A stretch of 64,000 nt of DNA from Nocardioides kongjuensis (GTDB lineage Bacteria; Actinomycetota; Actinomycetes; Propionibacteriales; Nocardioidaceae), in NCBI RefSeq assembly GCF_013409625.1, contig NZ_JACCBF010000001.1, positions 5,273,001 to 5,337,000 on the forward strand, read 5' to 3'. Below, piece by piece: positions 48,127 through 58,583 of the stretch. Numbering within the stretch: position 1 is the stretch's first letter; each line of letters begins with the position of its first letter. The notes under the pieces are model-generated. The model was not told where the DNA came from and did not search any database. It was given only the letters and a program-made list of their open reading frames with translations. Both the position numbers and the translations under genes were made by a program.

Positions 48127-49049
48127 CGCTGGAGACGAGGCGCGTCGGCCCCGAGGCCGCCGCGGAGGTGCTGGCCGTGGTGAAGGCCGCGTTCGCGGAC
48201 CGCCCGGCCCTCGACCCGCCGGCCGACGCCCTGGCCGAGACCGAGGACTCCATCGCCGCGATGCTCACCCCGAGCGGCGGTCTGCTCACGCTCGACGACG
48301 GGCGCCCGGTCGGCGCCCTGGTCCTCGACCCGGTCGAGGACGACGTCTACCTGCGCCGCGTGAGCGTCGACCCGGCCGCCCAGGGCCACGGCCTCGCGCA
48401 CGGCCTGGTCCGCGCCGCGCTGCTCGACATCGCCCGCGCCGGTGCCCGCCGGGTCCGGCTGCTGGCCCGCCAGGAGCTGCCGCGCACCATCGGGTTCTGG
48501 CGTGAGCTCGGCTTCGTCGAGACCGGCCGCCACGCGCCGTACGTCGAGATGGCGCGGCCGGCGCCGGTGGTCGTCGACGTGCCCGGTGCCGACGACATGC
48601 GCGAGCTCGGCCGCCGGGTGGCGGCGTACCTCACCGGTGGCGACGTGCTCGTCCTCAGCGGTGAGCTCGGCGCGGGGAAGACCACGTTCACCCAGGGCCT
48701 CGGTGAGGGGCTCGGCGTGCGGGGCGGGATCACCTCGCCCACCTTCGTCATCTCGCGGGTGCATCCCTCGCTCGGCGACGGTCCCGAGCTGGTCCACGTC
48801 GACGCCTACCGCCTCGGCGGCCGGGCCGAGCTCGACGACCTCGACCTCGACACCGACCTCGACGAGGCCGTCACCGTCGTGGAGTGGGGGACCGGGATCG
48901 CCGAAGGCCTGGCCGAGGCCCGGCTCGAGGTGCGGATCACCCGTGCCACGGGACAGACCGTCGCCGACCCCGAGGCCGACCCGCGCGTCGTCGAGCTCGA
49001 CGGCATCGGCGCCCGGTGGCTCGACACCGACCTGCGACCGATCGGCTGA
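48123..49049 (+). CDS. tsaE: GNAT acetyltransferase fused to TsaE ATPase
   Basis: 308 residues, twice the size of TsaE. The N-terminal half (about 1-140) is a GNAT domain with VSVDPAAQGHGLAHGLV and TIGFWRELGFVETGR. The C-terminal half (about 150-308) has Walker A SGELGAGKTTFTQGLG, SPTFVISRVHPS and VHVDAYRLGG of TsaE, the ATPase needed for the tRNA t6A modification with TsaB and TsaD. The target of the GNAT half is unknown. A terminator hairpin follows. Confidence 0.9.
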   Translation: MTLETRRVGPEAAAEVLAVVKAAFADRPALDPPADALAETEDSIAAMLTPSGGLLTLDDGRPVGALVLDPVEDDVYLRRVSVDPAAQGHGLAHGLVRAALLDIARAGARRVRLLARQELPRTIGFWRELGFVETGRHAPYVEMARPAPVVVDVPGADDMRELGRRVAAYLTGGDVLVLSGELGAGKTTFTQGLGEGLGVRGGITSPTFVISRVHPSLGDGPELVHVDAYRLGGRAELDDLDLDTDLDEAVTVVEWGTGIAEGLAEARLEVRITRATGQTVADPEADPRVVELDGIGARWLDTDLRPIG

Positions 49050-49073
49050 CCGGACCCGGGACTTCGTCCCTCG

Positions 49074-49094
49074 CGGGCGGGGACCCCCCGCCCG
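49074..49094 (+). terminator. terminator after the GNAT-tsaE gene
   Basis: CGGGCGGGG (49074-49082) and CCCCGCCCG (49086-49094) form a perfect 9-bp stem with a 3-nt loop. It separates the tsaE operon from the GH16 gene. Confidence 0.65.
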
Positions 49095-49202
49095 GACCCG
49101 ATGGCCCGTTGAGGGCAGCGGAGTCGGGCCGCGCACCCGATCCGTCGACCCCTTCCTGATTCCTACGGTGATGACCGAGGGAATTCTTGGGGGGAACGAA
49201 CG

Positions 49203-50354
49203 ATGCGTTCTGTACGACTGCTCCTGGTCGCCGTGCTGGTGGCCGCCACGATCGGCCTGGTCGAGGGCCCGGCCTCTGCCGACGAGGCCCGGCCGGTGCT
49301 GGACCGGGTCGCCTCGCGCGCCGGCCAGCACGTGGTGTTCAAGGGCCGCGCCAAGCCGCGCCAGGTGGTCAGGCTGCAGGCCCGCGGGCCGTCGTACTGG
49401 ACCACGGTCGGCAAGGACCGCGCCTCCCGCAAGGGCGCCTTCCGGATCTCCGTCCCCTATCCCGACCAGCCGCGCACCTTCCGGGTCGTGGCCGGCGGCA
49501 AGGTCAGCGGGACCCGCAAGGTCGTCCCGGTCGCCACGTCCTCGCTCAAGCCGAAGCCGCCCGCGCCGAGCGACACCTGCGGGGTCCGGCCCGAGCGGGC
49601 CGAGGGCGGCTACTACGCCTGCACCTTCCGCGACGACTTCGACGGCACCGCGCTGGACCGCAGCAAGTGGATGGTCCAGGAGACCCGGATCAGCGGCATG
49701 TACGGCGGCAGCCAGGGCTGCTACGTCGACAACGACCGCACCGTCGGCGTCTCGTCCGGCCTGCTCCGGCTGACCTCGACGATCCTGCCCGAGCAGTTCC
49801 TGTGCCGGAGCCCGTACGGCTCGTGGATGACCAACGCCGAGGTGTCCACCGTCGCCACCCGGTCGATGTTCACCCAGGCCTACGGCCGCTTCGAGGCGCG
49901 GATCAAGATGCCCGCCGAGTCCGGGATCGCCGGCTCGCACTCGGCGTTCTGGCTCTACCCGCAGGACCAGGCCTACGGTCGCTGGCCCGCCTCGGGTGAG
50001 GTCGACATCGCGGAGTGGTTCTCGGGCCTGCCCGCCAACGTCTACCCGTCGGTGCACTACGCCGGTGAGAACACCGCCCTGAGCTCCGGCTACTCGTGCC
50101 GGATGCCGACCTCGTCGACGGCCTTCCACGACTACGCGGTCGAGTGGACGCCGAGCGTCATGCGGTTCTACTACGACGGCACCCTGTGCTACTCCCACTC
50201 CTGGACGCCGACCGGGATGAGCGCACCGCAGCCGTTCGACAAGCCGTTCTACGTCGTCCTCACCCAGGTCTGGGGCCTGGGCTGGAACACCCGTGCCGCC
50301 GGCATGCCCGACACGTCCACGCTGCTCGTCGACTGGGTCAAGGCCTGGGAGTAG
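49203..50354 (+). CDS. secreted glycoside hydrolase family 16 protein
   Basis: 383 residues. A Sec signal peptide (cut after PASA, residue 26) leads to an Ig-like domain of about 90 residues and then a GH16 domain (about 135-383). The catalytic motif is GEVDIAEW (E-x-D-x-x-E), with YGRFEARIKMPA before it. Family members cut beta-1,3/1,4-glucans or carrageenan-type polymers; which one is unclear. It has a strong ribosome site (GGGGGG). It interrupts the usual tsaE-tsaB order, so it is probably an insertion. Confidence 0.9.
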   Translation: MRSVRLLLVAVLVAATIGLVEGPASADEARPVLDRVASRAGQHVVFKGRAKPRQVVRLQARGPSYWTTVGKDRASRKGAFRISVPYPDQPRTFRVVAGGKVSGTRKVVPVATSSLKPKPPAPSDTCGVRPERAEGGYYACTFRDDFDGTALDRSKWMVQETRISGMYGGSQGCYVDNDRTVGVSSGLLRLTSTILPEQFLCRSPYGSWMTNAEVSTVATRSMFTQAYGRFEARIKMPAESGIAGSHSAFWLYPQDQAYGRWPASGEVDIAEWFSGLPANVYPSVHYAGENTALSSGYSCRMPTSSTAFHDYAVEWTPSVMRFYYDGTLCYSHSWTPTGMSAPQPFDKPFYVVLTQVWGLGWNTRAAGMPDTSTLLVDWVKAWE

Positions 50355-50383
50355 GCGTGGCGGTGGGCGGGCCACCGGGCCGG

Positions 50384-50389
50384 TAGCCT
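50384..50389 (+). promoter_or_regulatory. -10 hexamer of tsaB-rimI-tsaD (leaderless)
   Basis: TAGCCT lies 6 nt before the GTG of tsaB. The operon thus has its own promoter downstream of the GH16 gene. Confidence 0.45.
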
Positions 50390-50395
50390 CGGAGC

Positions 50396-51019
50396 GTGCT
50401 GCTCGCCTTCGACACCGCCTCCTCGACGGTCACCGTCGCGCTCCACGACGGGACCGACGTGGTCGCCTCGGCGACCTCCGGCCAGGGCATGAAGCACGGC
50501 GAGCAGCTCGCCCCGCTCATCGAGCAGGTGCTCGCGCGCGCCGGTGCGGAGCCGGCCGCCCTGACCGGCATCGCCGTCGGCGTCGGTCCCGGCCCGTTCA
50601 CCGGGCTCCGGGTCGGCCTGGTCACCGCCCGCACGATGGCCCACGTGCTCGGCGTACCCGTCCATGGGGTGTGCTCGCTCGACGTCCTCGCCCTCGAGGC
50701 GGTCGAGACCGGTGCCGTCACCGGCGCGTTCGTCGTCGCCTCGGACGCCCGGCGCAAGGAGGTCTACCTCGCGTCGTACGACGCCCGCGGTGCCCGCCTC
50801 GACGAGCCGGTCGTCGACAAGCCGGTCGTGCTGGCCACGGACGCACCGGTGGTCGGCGAGGGCGCACGCCTCTACCCCGACGCGTTCCCCGACGCCCGCG
50901 GTCCCGAGCGGCCCGACGCCGCCTGGCTGGCGCGCGGCGTGGTCGCCGGCCGGTTCACGGTCCTCGGCTCGGAGCCGCTCTACCTCCGGCGTCCCGACGC
51001 GGTGGCGTCCGCGCGATGA
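50396..51019 (+). CDS. tsaB: tRNA t6A biosynthesis protein TsaB
   Basis: 207 residues. The N-terminus LLAFDTASSTVTVALHDG and GVGPGPFTGLRVGLVTART are typical of TsaB, the partner that holds TsaD in the t6A complex. The ending RRPDAV is as in the family. The rimI ATG overlaps its stop, and tsaD follows. GTG 50396 is supported by the -10 placed 6 nt upstream. Confidence 0.95.
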   Translation: MLLAFDTASSTVTVALHDGTDVVASATSGQGMKHGEQLAPLIEQVLARAGAEPAALTGIAVGVGPGPFTGLRVGLVTARTMAHVLGVPVHGVCSLDVLALEAVETGAVTGAFVVASDARRKEVYLASYDARGARLDEPVVDKPVVLATDAPVVGEGARLYPDAFPDARGPERPDAAWLARGVVAGRFTVLGSEPLYLRRPDAVASAR

Positions 51020-51474
51020 GCACCACCACCCGCCCCGCAGCCGCCGCCGACGTCGCGGCGATCGTCGCGCTCGAGGCCGACTCCTTCCCGCTCGACCCCT
51101 GGTCGGAGAACCTGGTCGGCGAGGGTGTCCGCGGGGCGCTGCCGACCGTCACCTACCTCGTCGCCGAGGACGACGGCACGTTCGCCGGCTACGCGGTGCT
51201 CAGCGTGGTCGACGTCGACGCCGAGCTCCAGCGGATCGCGGTCCCCGAGGAGCTGCGTCGTACGGGCGTCGCCACGGCGCTGCTCGCCGCCGTCCACGCC
51301 GCGGCGGCTGACGGCGGTGCCGAGCGGCTGCTGCTCGAGGTCCGCGAGGACAACCTGGCAGCGCGCCTCTTCTACGAGCGGCACGGGTTCGCCGAGCTCG
51401 GGCGACGCCCGCGCTACTACCGCGACGGCACCGACGCGCTGGTGCTGAGCGCACCCGTCACAATGGTCCCGTGA
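51016..51474 (+). CDS. rimI: ribosomal-protein-alanine N-acetyltransferase
   Basis: 152 residues. [20 protein letters not shown] is the acetyl-CoA loop, and [34 protein letters not shown] are typical of RimI, which acetylates the N-terminus of ribosomal protein S18. It lies between tsaB and tsaD with 4-bp overlaps on both sides, the standard arrangement. Confidence 0.93.
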   Translation: MSTTTRPAAAADVAAIVALEADSFPLDPWSENLVGEGVRGALPTVTYLVAEDDGTFAGYAVLSVVDVDAELQRIAVPEELRRTGVATALLAAVHAAAADGGAERLLLEVREDNLAARLFYERHGFAELGRRPRYYRDGTDALVLSAPVTMVP

Positions 51475-52535
51475 CGACCCGCGACGAACCCCTGGTCCTC
51501 GGCATCGAGACCTCGTGCGACGAGACCGGTGTCGGCATCGTCCGCGGCCACACCCTGCTCGCCGACGCCGTCGCGAGCAGCGTCGAGGAGCACGCGCGGT
51601 TCGGGGGCGTCGTCCCCGAGGTCGCGAGCCGGGCCCACCTCGAGGCGATGGTGCCGACCATCCAGCGCGCCTGCGACACCGCCGGCGTGGCGCTGTCCGA
51701 CGTCGACGCGATCGCAGTGACCCACGGCCCCGGCCTCGCCGGCGCGCTGCTCGTCGGCGTCGCGTCCGCCAAGGCGCTCGCGCTCTCGCTCGGCAAGCCG
51801 ATCTACGGCGTCAACCACCTCGCCGCCCACGTCGCCGTCGACCAGCTCGAGCACGGTCCGCTGCCCGAGCCGTGCCTCGCGCTGCTCGTGTCCGGCGGGC
51901 ACTCCAGCCTGCTCAAGGTCACCGACATCACCGGCTACGACGGCGGCGTCGACCCGATGGGCGCCACCATCGACGACGCCGCCGGCGAGGCCTTCGACAA
52001 GGTCGCGCGGCTGCTCGGGCTGCCGTTCCCCGGCGGCCCCCACATCGACCGGGCGGCTCGCGAGGGCAACCAGGTCGCCATCGACTTCCCGCGCGGTCTC
52101 AGCACCCGTCGCGACCTGGAGCGGCACCGCTTCGACTTCTCCTTCTCCGGCCTCAAGACGGCCGTCGCCCGCTGGGTCGAGGCCCGCGAGCGCTCCGGCG
52201 AGCCCGTGCCCGTCGCCGACGTCGCCGCCTCCTTCCAGGAGGCCGTGTGCGACGTACTGGTCCGCAAGGCCCTCGACGCCGCCAGCAGCGAGGGCATCGA
52301 GGACCTGATGATCGGCGGCGGCGTCGCCGCCAACTCCCGGCTCCGCGCACTCGCCGAGGAGCAGGCGACCAAGCTCGGCATCCGGGTCCGCGTCCCGCGC
52401 CCCGGCCTGTGCACCGACAACGGCGCCATGGTCGCGGCCCTCGGCTCGACCATGGTCGCCCGGGGCCGGACGCCCTCGACCCTCGACCTGCCGGCCGACT
52501 CCAGCCTGCCGGTCACCGAGGTGCTGGCGGGCTGA
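51471..52535 (+). CDS. tsaD: tRNA N6-adenosine threonylcarbamoyltransferase
   Basis: 354 residues. The N-terminus [15 protein letters not shown], the metal-binding [22 protein letters not shown] and [12 protein letters not shown] are diagnostic, as is [11 protein letters not shown] near the end. It transfers threonylcarbamoyl to A37 of ANN-decoding tRNAs with TsaB and TsaE. It starts with GTG overlapping the rimI stop by 4 bp. A hairpin and two repeat elements follow. Confidence 0.98.
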   Translation: MTTRDEPLVLGIETSCDETGVGIVRGHTLLADAVASSVEEHARFGGVVPEVASRAHLEAMVPTIQRACDTAGVALSDVDAIAVTHGPGLAGALLVGVASAKALALSLGKPIYGVNHLAAHVAVDQLEHGPLPEPCLALLVSGGHSSLLKVTDITGYDGGVDPMGATIDDAAGEAFDKVARLLGLPFPGGPHIDRAAREGNQVAIDFPRGLSTRRDLERHRFDFSFSGLKTAVARWVEARERSGEPVPVADVAASFQEAVCDVLVRKALDAASSEGIEDLMIGGGVAANSRLRALAEEQATKLGIRVRVPRPGLCTDNGAMVAALGSTMVARGRTPSTLDLPADSSLPVTEVLAG

Positions 52536-52571
52536 GGCTCTCGTCGCCCCGGGGTGATACGGATCGCCTCG

Positions 52572-52588
52572 CGGGCGGCGGCCGCCCG
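52572..52588 (+). terminator. tsaD terminator
   Basis: CGGGCGG (52572-52578) and CCGCCCG (52582-52588) form a perfect 7-bp stem with a 3-nt loop, 37 bp after the tsaD stop. Confidence 0.5.
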
Positions 52589-52595
52589 ACGGCGC

Positions 52596-52705
52596 TGTAA
52601 CACGTGGTTCGCCGCTCTTCGCGCCCCGTGTCGCCTGTAGCGGACCCGTACAGGCTCCCTTTCCGGTGGTCTTGGGGCTGGTAGTGCAGCCAACAACGTG
52701 TTACA
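52596..52705. repeat. 110-bp inverted-repeat element, copy C
   Basis: Ends TGTAACACG (52596-52604) and CGTGTTACA (52697-52705). An inner perfect pair is GCCTGTA (52633-52639) / TACAGGC (52649-52655). It starts like copy B (TGTAACACGTGGTTCGC) but continues like copy D, from which it differs at about 16 of 110 positions by eye. Confidence 0.85.
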
Positions 52706-52740
52706 GCGCTTCGAGGGGCGGTCGGCCGGCCGGAGGGCGC

Positions 52741-52850
52741 TGTAACACGCGGTTCGCCGCTCTTCGCGCCCTGCGTCGCCTGTAGCAGACCCGCACAGAC
52801 CCCACTTCCGACGGTCTTGGGGCGGCTAGTGCAGCGAGCAACGTGTTACC
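52741..52850. repeat. 110-bp inverted-repeat element, copy D
   Basis: Starts TGTAACACG (52741-52749) and ends CGTGTTACC (52842-52850), one base off the exact complement. It is a direct tandem neighbour of copy C, 35 bp away, with the same orientation. The inner stem seen in C is partly lost here (GCCTGTA / CACAGAC). Confidence 0.8.
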
Positions 52851-52888
52851 AAGTCGCCAGCCGAGCCGCCCACGCCGCGACCGGACCC

Positions 52889-54064
52889 TCAGAACGGCTC
52901 GACGAGCAGCGCCGTCCCCTCACCGGACACCCGGGTCAGCACGATGGTCGCCTCGGCGTCGCCGCTCAGTGCGAGGCGCTTGCGCAGTGCCTCGGGGGAG
53001 ACGTCGACGCCGCGCTTCTTGATGGTCAGCCGGCCGATGCCGCGTTCGCGCAGGGCTGCCTTGAGCTGCTTCTCGCGGTAGGGCAGGGTCTCGAGGACCC
53101 GGTAGCTGCGGGCGAACGGCGTACGGAACGGCTGGTCGGCGGTCACGTAGGCGATCTTCGGGTCGACCAGGCCACCGTCCACGCCGGCCGCCACGGCGGT
53201 GACCAGGCCGGCGCGGATCACCGCGCCGTCGGGCTCGTAGAGGTAGCGGCCGACCGCGCGCACCCCGACGACACCCGGGCCCGGGTCCTCCTCGTCGGTG
53301 ATCGTGGCCAGGCCGCCCTCACCGATCACGGTCGCGCGGCGGGCGACGGTCGCCGTACGGCCCGCCCACAGGGCGGCCTCCTTGACCTCCCCGTCGTCGC
53401 TGACCCACTCGGCCTCGACGCCGTCGGGCACCAGCGCGTGCGGGATGCCGGGAGCGACCTTGACGCAGGCATCGCGGCGGAGCAGGTCCTCGACCCAGGT
53501 CCACGGCGGGGTCCAGTCCTCGACCCGGAAGCTGCGCCCGGCCCCGGACCGCCGCGCCGGGTCGGCGAAGGCGAGGTCGAAGCCGCTGTGGTCGACGGTC
53601 GTGGCGTCGGCGACCTGGACGGCTCCGGGCAGCCCGAGCGCGGCCAGGTTGGCCTCGGCGACGGCCACCCGCACCGGGTCCAGGTCGACGCCCGCGCACA
53701 CGATGCCCGCCGCAGCGGCGGCGACCAGGTCGCCTCCGATCCCGCAGCCCAGGTCCACGAGGGTCTGCGTCCCGAAGGCCGCGGCGCGCCCGGCCCGGTG
53801 CCGGGCGACCCGCAAGCGTGTCGCCTGCTCGAGGGCGTCGGGGGTGAAGTACATGCGCGCTGCCAGGTCGCCGAACTTCGCGACCGCCCGTCCGCGCAGC
53901 TCCACCTGGGTGAGCGCCGTCGCGGCCCGCTCCGGTGTCGTCGTACGACGCAGCGCGGAGCCGGCCGCAAGCGCAGGTGTGCCGTCGGCGACCAGGGTGG
54001 TGGCCTCGGCCAGCAGCGCCTGCCCCTCGTCGGTCAGCAGCCACCGGAAGTCGTCGAGGTCCAC
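52889..54064 (-). CDS. class I SAM methyltransferase with THUMP-like C-terminus
   Basis: 391 residues. Motif I is LVDLGCGIGGDLVAAAAAG, then CAGVDLDPVRVAVAEAN and FDLAFADPARRSG, a DPxRR-type motif IV. The last 70 residues (RERGIGRLTIKKRGVDVSPE) form the small THUMP-like domain known from a widespread actinobacterial family. An RNA or protein methyltransferase role is likely, but no substrate is known. It starts with GTG and is convergent with tsaD across the repeat pair. Confidence 0.85.
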   Translation of the reverse strand: MDLDDFRWLLTDEGQALLAEATTLVADGTPALAAGSALRRTTTPERAATALTQVELRGRAVAKFGDLAARMYFTPDALEQATRLRVARHRAGRAAAFGTQTLVDLGCGIGGDLVAAAAAGIVCAGVDLDPVRVAVAEANLAALGLPGAVQVADATTVDHSGFDLAFADPARRSGAGRSFRVEDWTPPWTWVEDLLRRDACVKVAPGIPHALVPDGVEAEWVSDDGEVKEAALWAGRTATVARRATVIGEGGLATITDEEDPGPGVVGVRAVGRYLYEPDGAVIRAGLVTAVAAGVDGGLVDPKIAYVTADQPFRTPFARSYRVLETLPYREKQLKAALRERGIGRLTIKKRGVDVSPEALRKRLALSGDAEATIVLTRVSGEGTALLVEPF

Positions 54065-54099
54065 CCCCCGATCCTGTCAGGTCCCCTCAGGGCGTCGCC

Positions 54100-56229
54100 T
54101 CACGGCGTGGGGACGAGCTCCCTCTCGGGCTCCTCGTCGCGCTTCTCGTCGCCGTGGCCCGGCCACCACGCGGCGTGGCCGATGAGCGCGGTGAGCGCCG
54201 GCGTGAAGAACATCGCCATCACGAAGGCGGCGACGCAGATGCCGAACGCGATCGCGAAGCCCATCGAGGTCATGAACGAGTTGCCGGCCAGCATCAGCGA
54301 GGCGAAGGTGCCGGCCAGGATCAGGCCGGCCGCGGCGATCGTCGGGCCACCGTGGTGGATCGCCTTCGCCGCCGCCTCGCGTGGGGTCAGGCCCTCGCGG
54401 GCCTCCTCGCGCAGCCGGGCCACCATCAAGATGTTGTAGTCGGTGCCGAGCGCGACCACGAACAGGTAGATGTAGATCGGCAGGATGAAGATCAGTCCGT
54501 CCGCGCCACCGATGAGCTGGAACACGATCGTCGTCGCGCCGAGCGTCGCCGCGAAGCCGAGGCCGACCGAGACCATGAGGTACCACGGTGCGACCAGCGA
54601 GCGCAGCAGCAGCGCGAGGATGATCAGGATGATCGCCGCGGCGACGGGGAAGACCACCTTGTAGTCGCGGTTCATCGCGGCCTGGAAGTCGACGAAGATC
54701 GCGGTCAGCCCGCCGACGTACGGCGTCGTGCCGTCCGGTGCTGCCTTCTCCGCTGCCGGACGCAGGCCCTCGCGTACGTCGTCCAGCGCGTCGTCGGACG
54801 ACGGGTCGTGCTCGAGCGTGGTCATGAAGATCGCGGTCCTGCCGTCGGGCGCCGGGATCGGGTCGGCGACGTCGCTGACGCCCTTCGCGTCGGCCAGGGC
54901 GGCCTTGAACGCCGGGAAGGTCGCGGGGTCGAGCGCCTCGTCGGAATGCAGCACGACCGGGGCGGGCTGGGTCGCGCCGGCGGAGAAGCCGCCCTCCTCG
55001 AGGGTCTTCGAGGCCTTCGCGGACTCGATGTTCTTCGCCGAGCTGGACGAGCCGATGTCGAAGGTCGGCGTGAAGCTGAGCGCGAAGATCGAGAGCACCA
55101 GCAGGGCACCGCCGGAGACGAGCGCGTAGCGGACCGGGCTGCGGCCGACGGCGTTGCCGATCTTCTCGAACCGCGCACCCTTGGACGCGATCCGCCACTT
55201 CTTCGACGGCCAGAAGAAGGCGCGCCCGACGACGGTGGCGAAGGCCGGGATGAGGGTGAGCGCCGCGACGACGGACACCGCGACCGCGATCGCGAGCGAC
55301 GGCCCGATCGAGCGGAACATGCCGAGCGTCGAGAGGAGCAGGGCCATGAACGCCGCCACGACGGCGCCGCCCGCGGAGGCGATCGCCTCGCCCGCCCGCT
55401 CGATGGCGTGCGCCACCGCTGCGCGGTGCTCCTCGCCCTCGCGCAGGCGCTCGCGGTAGCGGAAGACGAAGAACAGCACGTAGTCGGTGCCGACACCGAA
55501 CAGCACCACGATCAAGATGACCGTCGTCGACGGGTCCTTCTGCAGGCCGAACACCTTGGCGGCGATGTCGATCAGGCCATTGGCCATCGGGGTCATGAAC
55601 GCGATCACGGCCACCAGGGGCAGCAGCGTGATCAGCACGCTGCGGAAGATGATGCTGAGGAGCAGCACGATGAGGACGACGGTCGCGAGCCCGACGATCG
55701 CCTCGGCGTTTCCGCTCGACTGGATCTGGTCGTAGCTCTGGGGCAGGGAGCCGGTCGTCTGTGCTCGCAGGCCCGTGCCGTCGGTCGCCTTCTTCAGCTC
55801 GTCGCGCAGGTCCTTGACCTGGTCGAGCTCCTTCTCGTCCTGGCCGGTCACGCCCTCGGCGAGGGCGAGGTTGGAGATCGCGACCTCGCTCGTGGGGGAG
55901 AGCAGCGGCTCGCCGGCGGAGGTGAACACCTTCGGCAGGTCGAGGCCCTGCATGATCTCGCCGATCTTCGCGACGTCGGTCTCGGCGAGCTTCGCTCCGT
56001 CGGTGCGGTCGAAGACCACGGTCGCGCCGGAGTCGGTCTGGTCGGGGAACGCGTCGGCCATCAACGTGGCCGCCTTGATGGAGTCGTAGGAGTCAGGGAG
56101 GAAGTCCGCCTGGTCCGTGGTCGCCTCCACCTTGGGGTGGAACATCACGACGAGGACGGTCGCGACCAGCCACGCGGCGATGACGTACCAGGGGCGACGG
56201 GACACGAGACGGCCGAGGGCACCGAACAT
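54100..56229 (-). CDS. MMPL-family RND transporter
   Basis: 709 residues. A first helix near the N-terminus (RPWYVIAAWLVATVLVVMF) is followed by an outer domain, five helices with the proton-relay motif GVGTDYVLFFVFRYRE (about residues 245-260), then a second helix-outer domain-helix set with ALGTDYNILMVARLREE. The DY pair in both halves is typical of MMPL/HAE3 proton-driven exporters of lipids or drugs. A TAGCGT hexamer 7 nt before the ATG supports the start. It is divergent from groES. Confidence 0.93.
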   Translation of the reverse strand: MFGALGRLVSRRPWYVIAAWLVATVLVVMFHPKVEATTDQADFLPDSYDSIKAATLMADAFPDQTDSGATVVFDRTDGAKLAETDVAKIGEIMQGLDLPKVFTSAGEPLLSPTSEVAISNLALAEGVTGQDEKELDQVKDLRDELKKATDGTGLRAQTTGSLPQSYDQIQSSGNAEAIVGLATVVLIVLLLSIIFRSVLITLLPLVAVIAFMTPMANGLIDIAAKVFGLQKDPSTTVILIVVLFGVGTDYVLFFVFRYRERLREGEEHRAAVAHAIERAGEAIASAGGAVVAAFMALLLSTLGMFRSIGPSLAIAVAVSVVAALTLIPAFATVVGRAFFWPSKKWRIASKGARFEKIGNAVGRSPVRYALVSGGALLVLSIFALSFTPTFDIGSSSSAKNIESAKASKTLEEGGFSAGATQPAPVVLHSDEALDPATFPAFKAALADAKGVSDVADPIPAPDGRTAIFMTTLEHDPSSDDALDDVREGLRPAAEKAAPDGTTPYVGGLTAIFVDFQAAMNRDYKVVFPVAAAIILIILALLLRSLVAPWYLMVSVGLGFAATLGATTIVFQLIGGADGLIFILPIYIYLFVVALGTDYNILMVARLREEAREGLTPREAAAKAIHHGGPTIAAAGLILAGTFASLMLAGNSFMTSMGFAIAFGICVAAFVMAMFFTPALTALIGHAAWWPGHGDEKRDEEPERELVPTP

Positions 56230-56236
56230 GCCAGGA

Positions 56237-56242
56237 ACGCTA
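56237..56242 (-). promoter_or_regulatory. -10 hexamer of the MMPL gene (leaderless)
   Basis: On the minus strand TAGCGT lies 7 nt before the ATG. Confidence 0.45.
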
Positions 56243-56310
56243 TCGGCGCCCAGGGGGCTCGGGTCAACCGACTTTGGTAGGTCCTCGCCACATCCCGGAG
56301 CGGGGTGCCT

Positions 56311-56337
56311 CTGGCACTCCCTTGCGGAGAGTGCTAG
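56311..56337. promoter_or_regulatory. CIRCE operator 1 (HrcA site)
   Basis: CTGGCACTC (56311-56319), a 9-nt spacer and GAGTGCTAG (56329-56337). This matches TTAGCACTC-N9-GAGTGCTAA with end changes. HrcA represses groESL here in unstressed cells. Confidence 0.85.
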
Positions 56338-56345
56338 TTTCGTTT

Positions 56346-56372
56346 CTGGCACTCTCACCGCGAGTGTGCCAG
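56346..56372. promoter_or_regulatory. CIRCE operator 2 (HrcA site)
   Basis: CTGGCACTC (56346-56354), a 9-nt spacer and GTGTGCCAG (56364-56372), with one mismatch between the arms. It starts 35 bp after the first site. Confidence 0.75.
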
Positions 56373-56427
56373 CGCAGGTCACCTGCAGGACACACCCAGA
56401 CAGTCTTAGAAAGTGGAGGTCGACATC

Positions 56428-56721
56428 GTGTCGGTCAACATCAAGCCGCTCGAGGACCGGATCGTCGTCAAGCCCCTCGAGGCCGAGCAGACCACCGCCT
56501 CGGGTCTGGTCATCCCCGACACCGCCAAGGAGAAGCCCCAGGAGGGCGAGGTCCTGGCCATCGGCCCCGGCCGCGTCGACGACAACGGCAACCGCGTCCC
56601 GCTCGACGTCGCCGTGGGTGACAAGGTCATCTACAGCAAGTACGGCGGCACCGAGGTCAAGTACGCCGGCGCCGAGTACCTCATCCTCTCGGCCCGCGAC
56701 GTCCTCGCGGTCATCGCCTGA
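56428..56721 (+). CDS. groES: co-chaperonin GroES
   Basis: 97 residues, the normal size. The motifs [34 protein letters not shown] (mobile loop that binds GroEL) and [11 protein letters not shown] are present. GTG 56428 is preferred: a GGAGGT ribosome site ends 7 nt before it. It caps the GroEL folding chamber. Two CIRCE sites lie upstream. A 13-bp hairpin separates it from groEL. Confidence 0.97.
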   Translation: MSVNIKPLEDRIVVKPLEAEQTTASGLVIPDTAKEKPQEGEVLAIGPGRVDDNGNRVPLDVAVGDKVIYSKYGGTEVKYAGAEYLILSARDVLAVIA

Positions 56722-56735
56722 GCTGAGTCTCGTAC

Positions 56736-58428
<1,693 letters not shown>

Positions 58429-58445
58429 GCCTCGCTCGAACGCTT

Positions 58446-58477
58446 CGGCCCGCCGCACCTCCGGGTGCGGCGGGCCG
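58446..58477 (+). terminator. groEL1 terminator
   Basis: CGGCCCGCCGCACC (58446-58459) and its exact complement (58464-58477) form a 14-bp stem with a 4-nt loop, 17 bp after the stop. Confidence 0.85.
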
Positions 58478-58489
58478 CTGCGTCTTGTG

Positions 58490-58565
58490 CCGGGTCGGCG
58501 GTTTCCGGGTGCTGGTTCGGGCCGGGTCGGCGAGTTCCAGGAGCCGGCTCGGGCCGGGGCGGCGG
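58490..58565. repeat. 32-bp imperfect tandem repeat
   Basis: Units begin CCGGGTCGGCG at 58490 and 58522 and CCGGGGCGGCG at 58554, the third being truncated at the start of the yciI stop region. The repeats lie between the groEL1 terminator and the convergent YciI gene. Confidence 0.5.
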
Positions 58566-58583
58566 AGCGGGGCGGCCGAGCGG

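Larger units (their letters stand above)
52536..52888. other. gene-free stretch after tsaD
   Basis: 353 bp between the convergent tsaD and methyltransferase genes. It holds a terminator hairpin and two 110-bp inverted-repeat elements; I see no coding frame there. Confidence 0.7.

Noticed and set aside
52596..52850. CRISPR array from the two similar repeats after tsaD
   Set aside because: Only two units of 110 bp with a 35-bp gap, each palindromic; no further repeats or cas genes.
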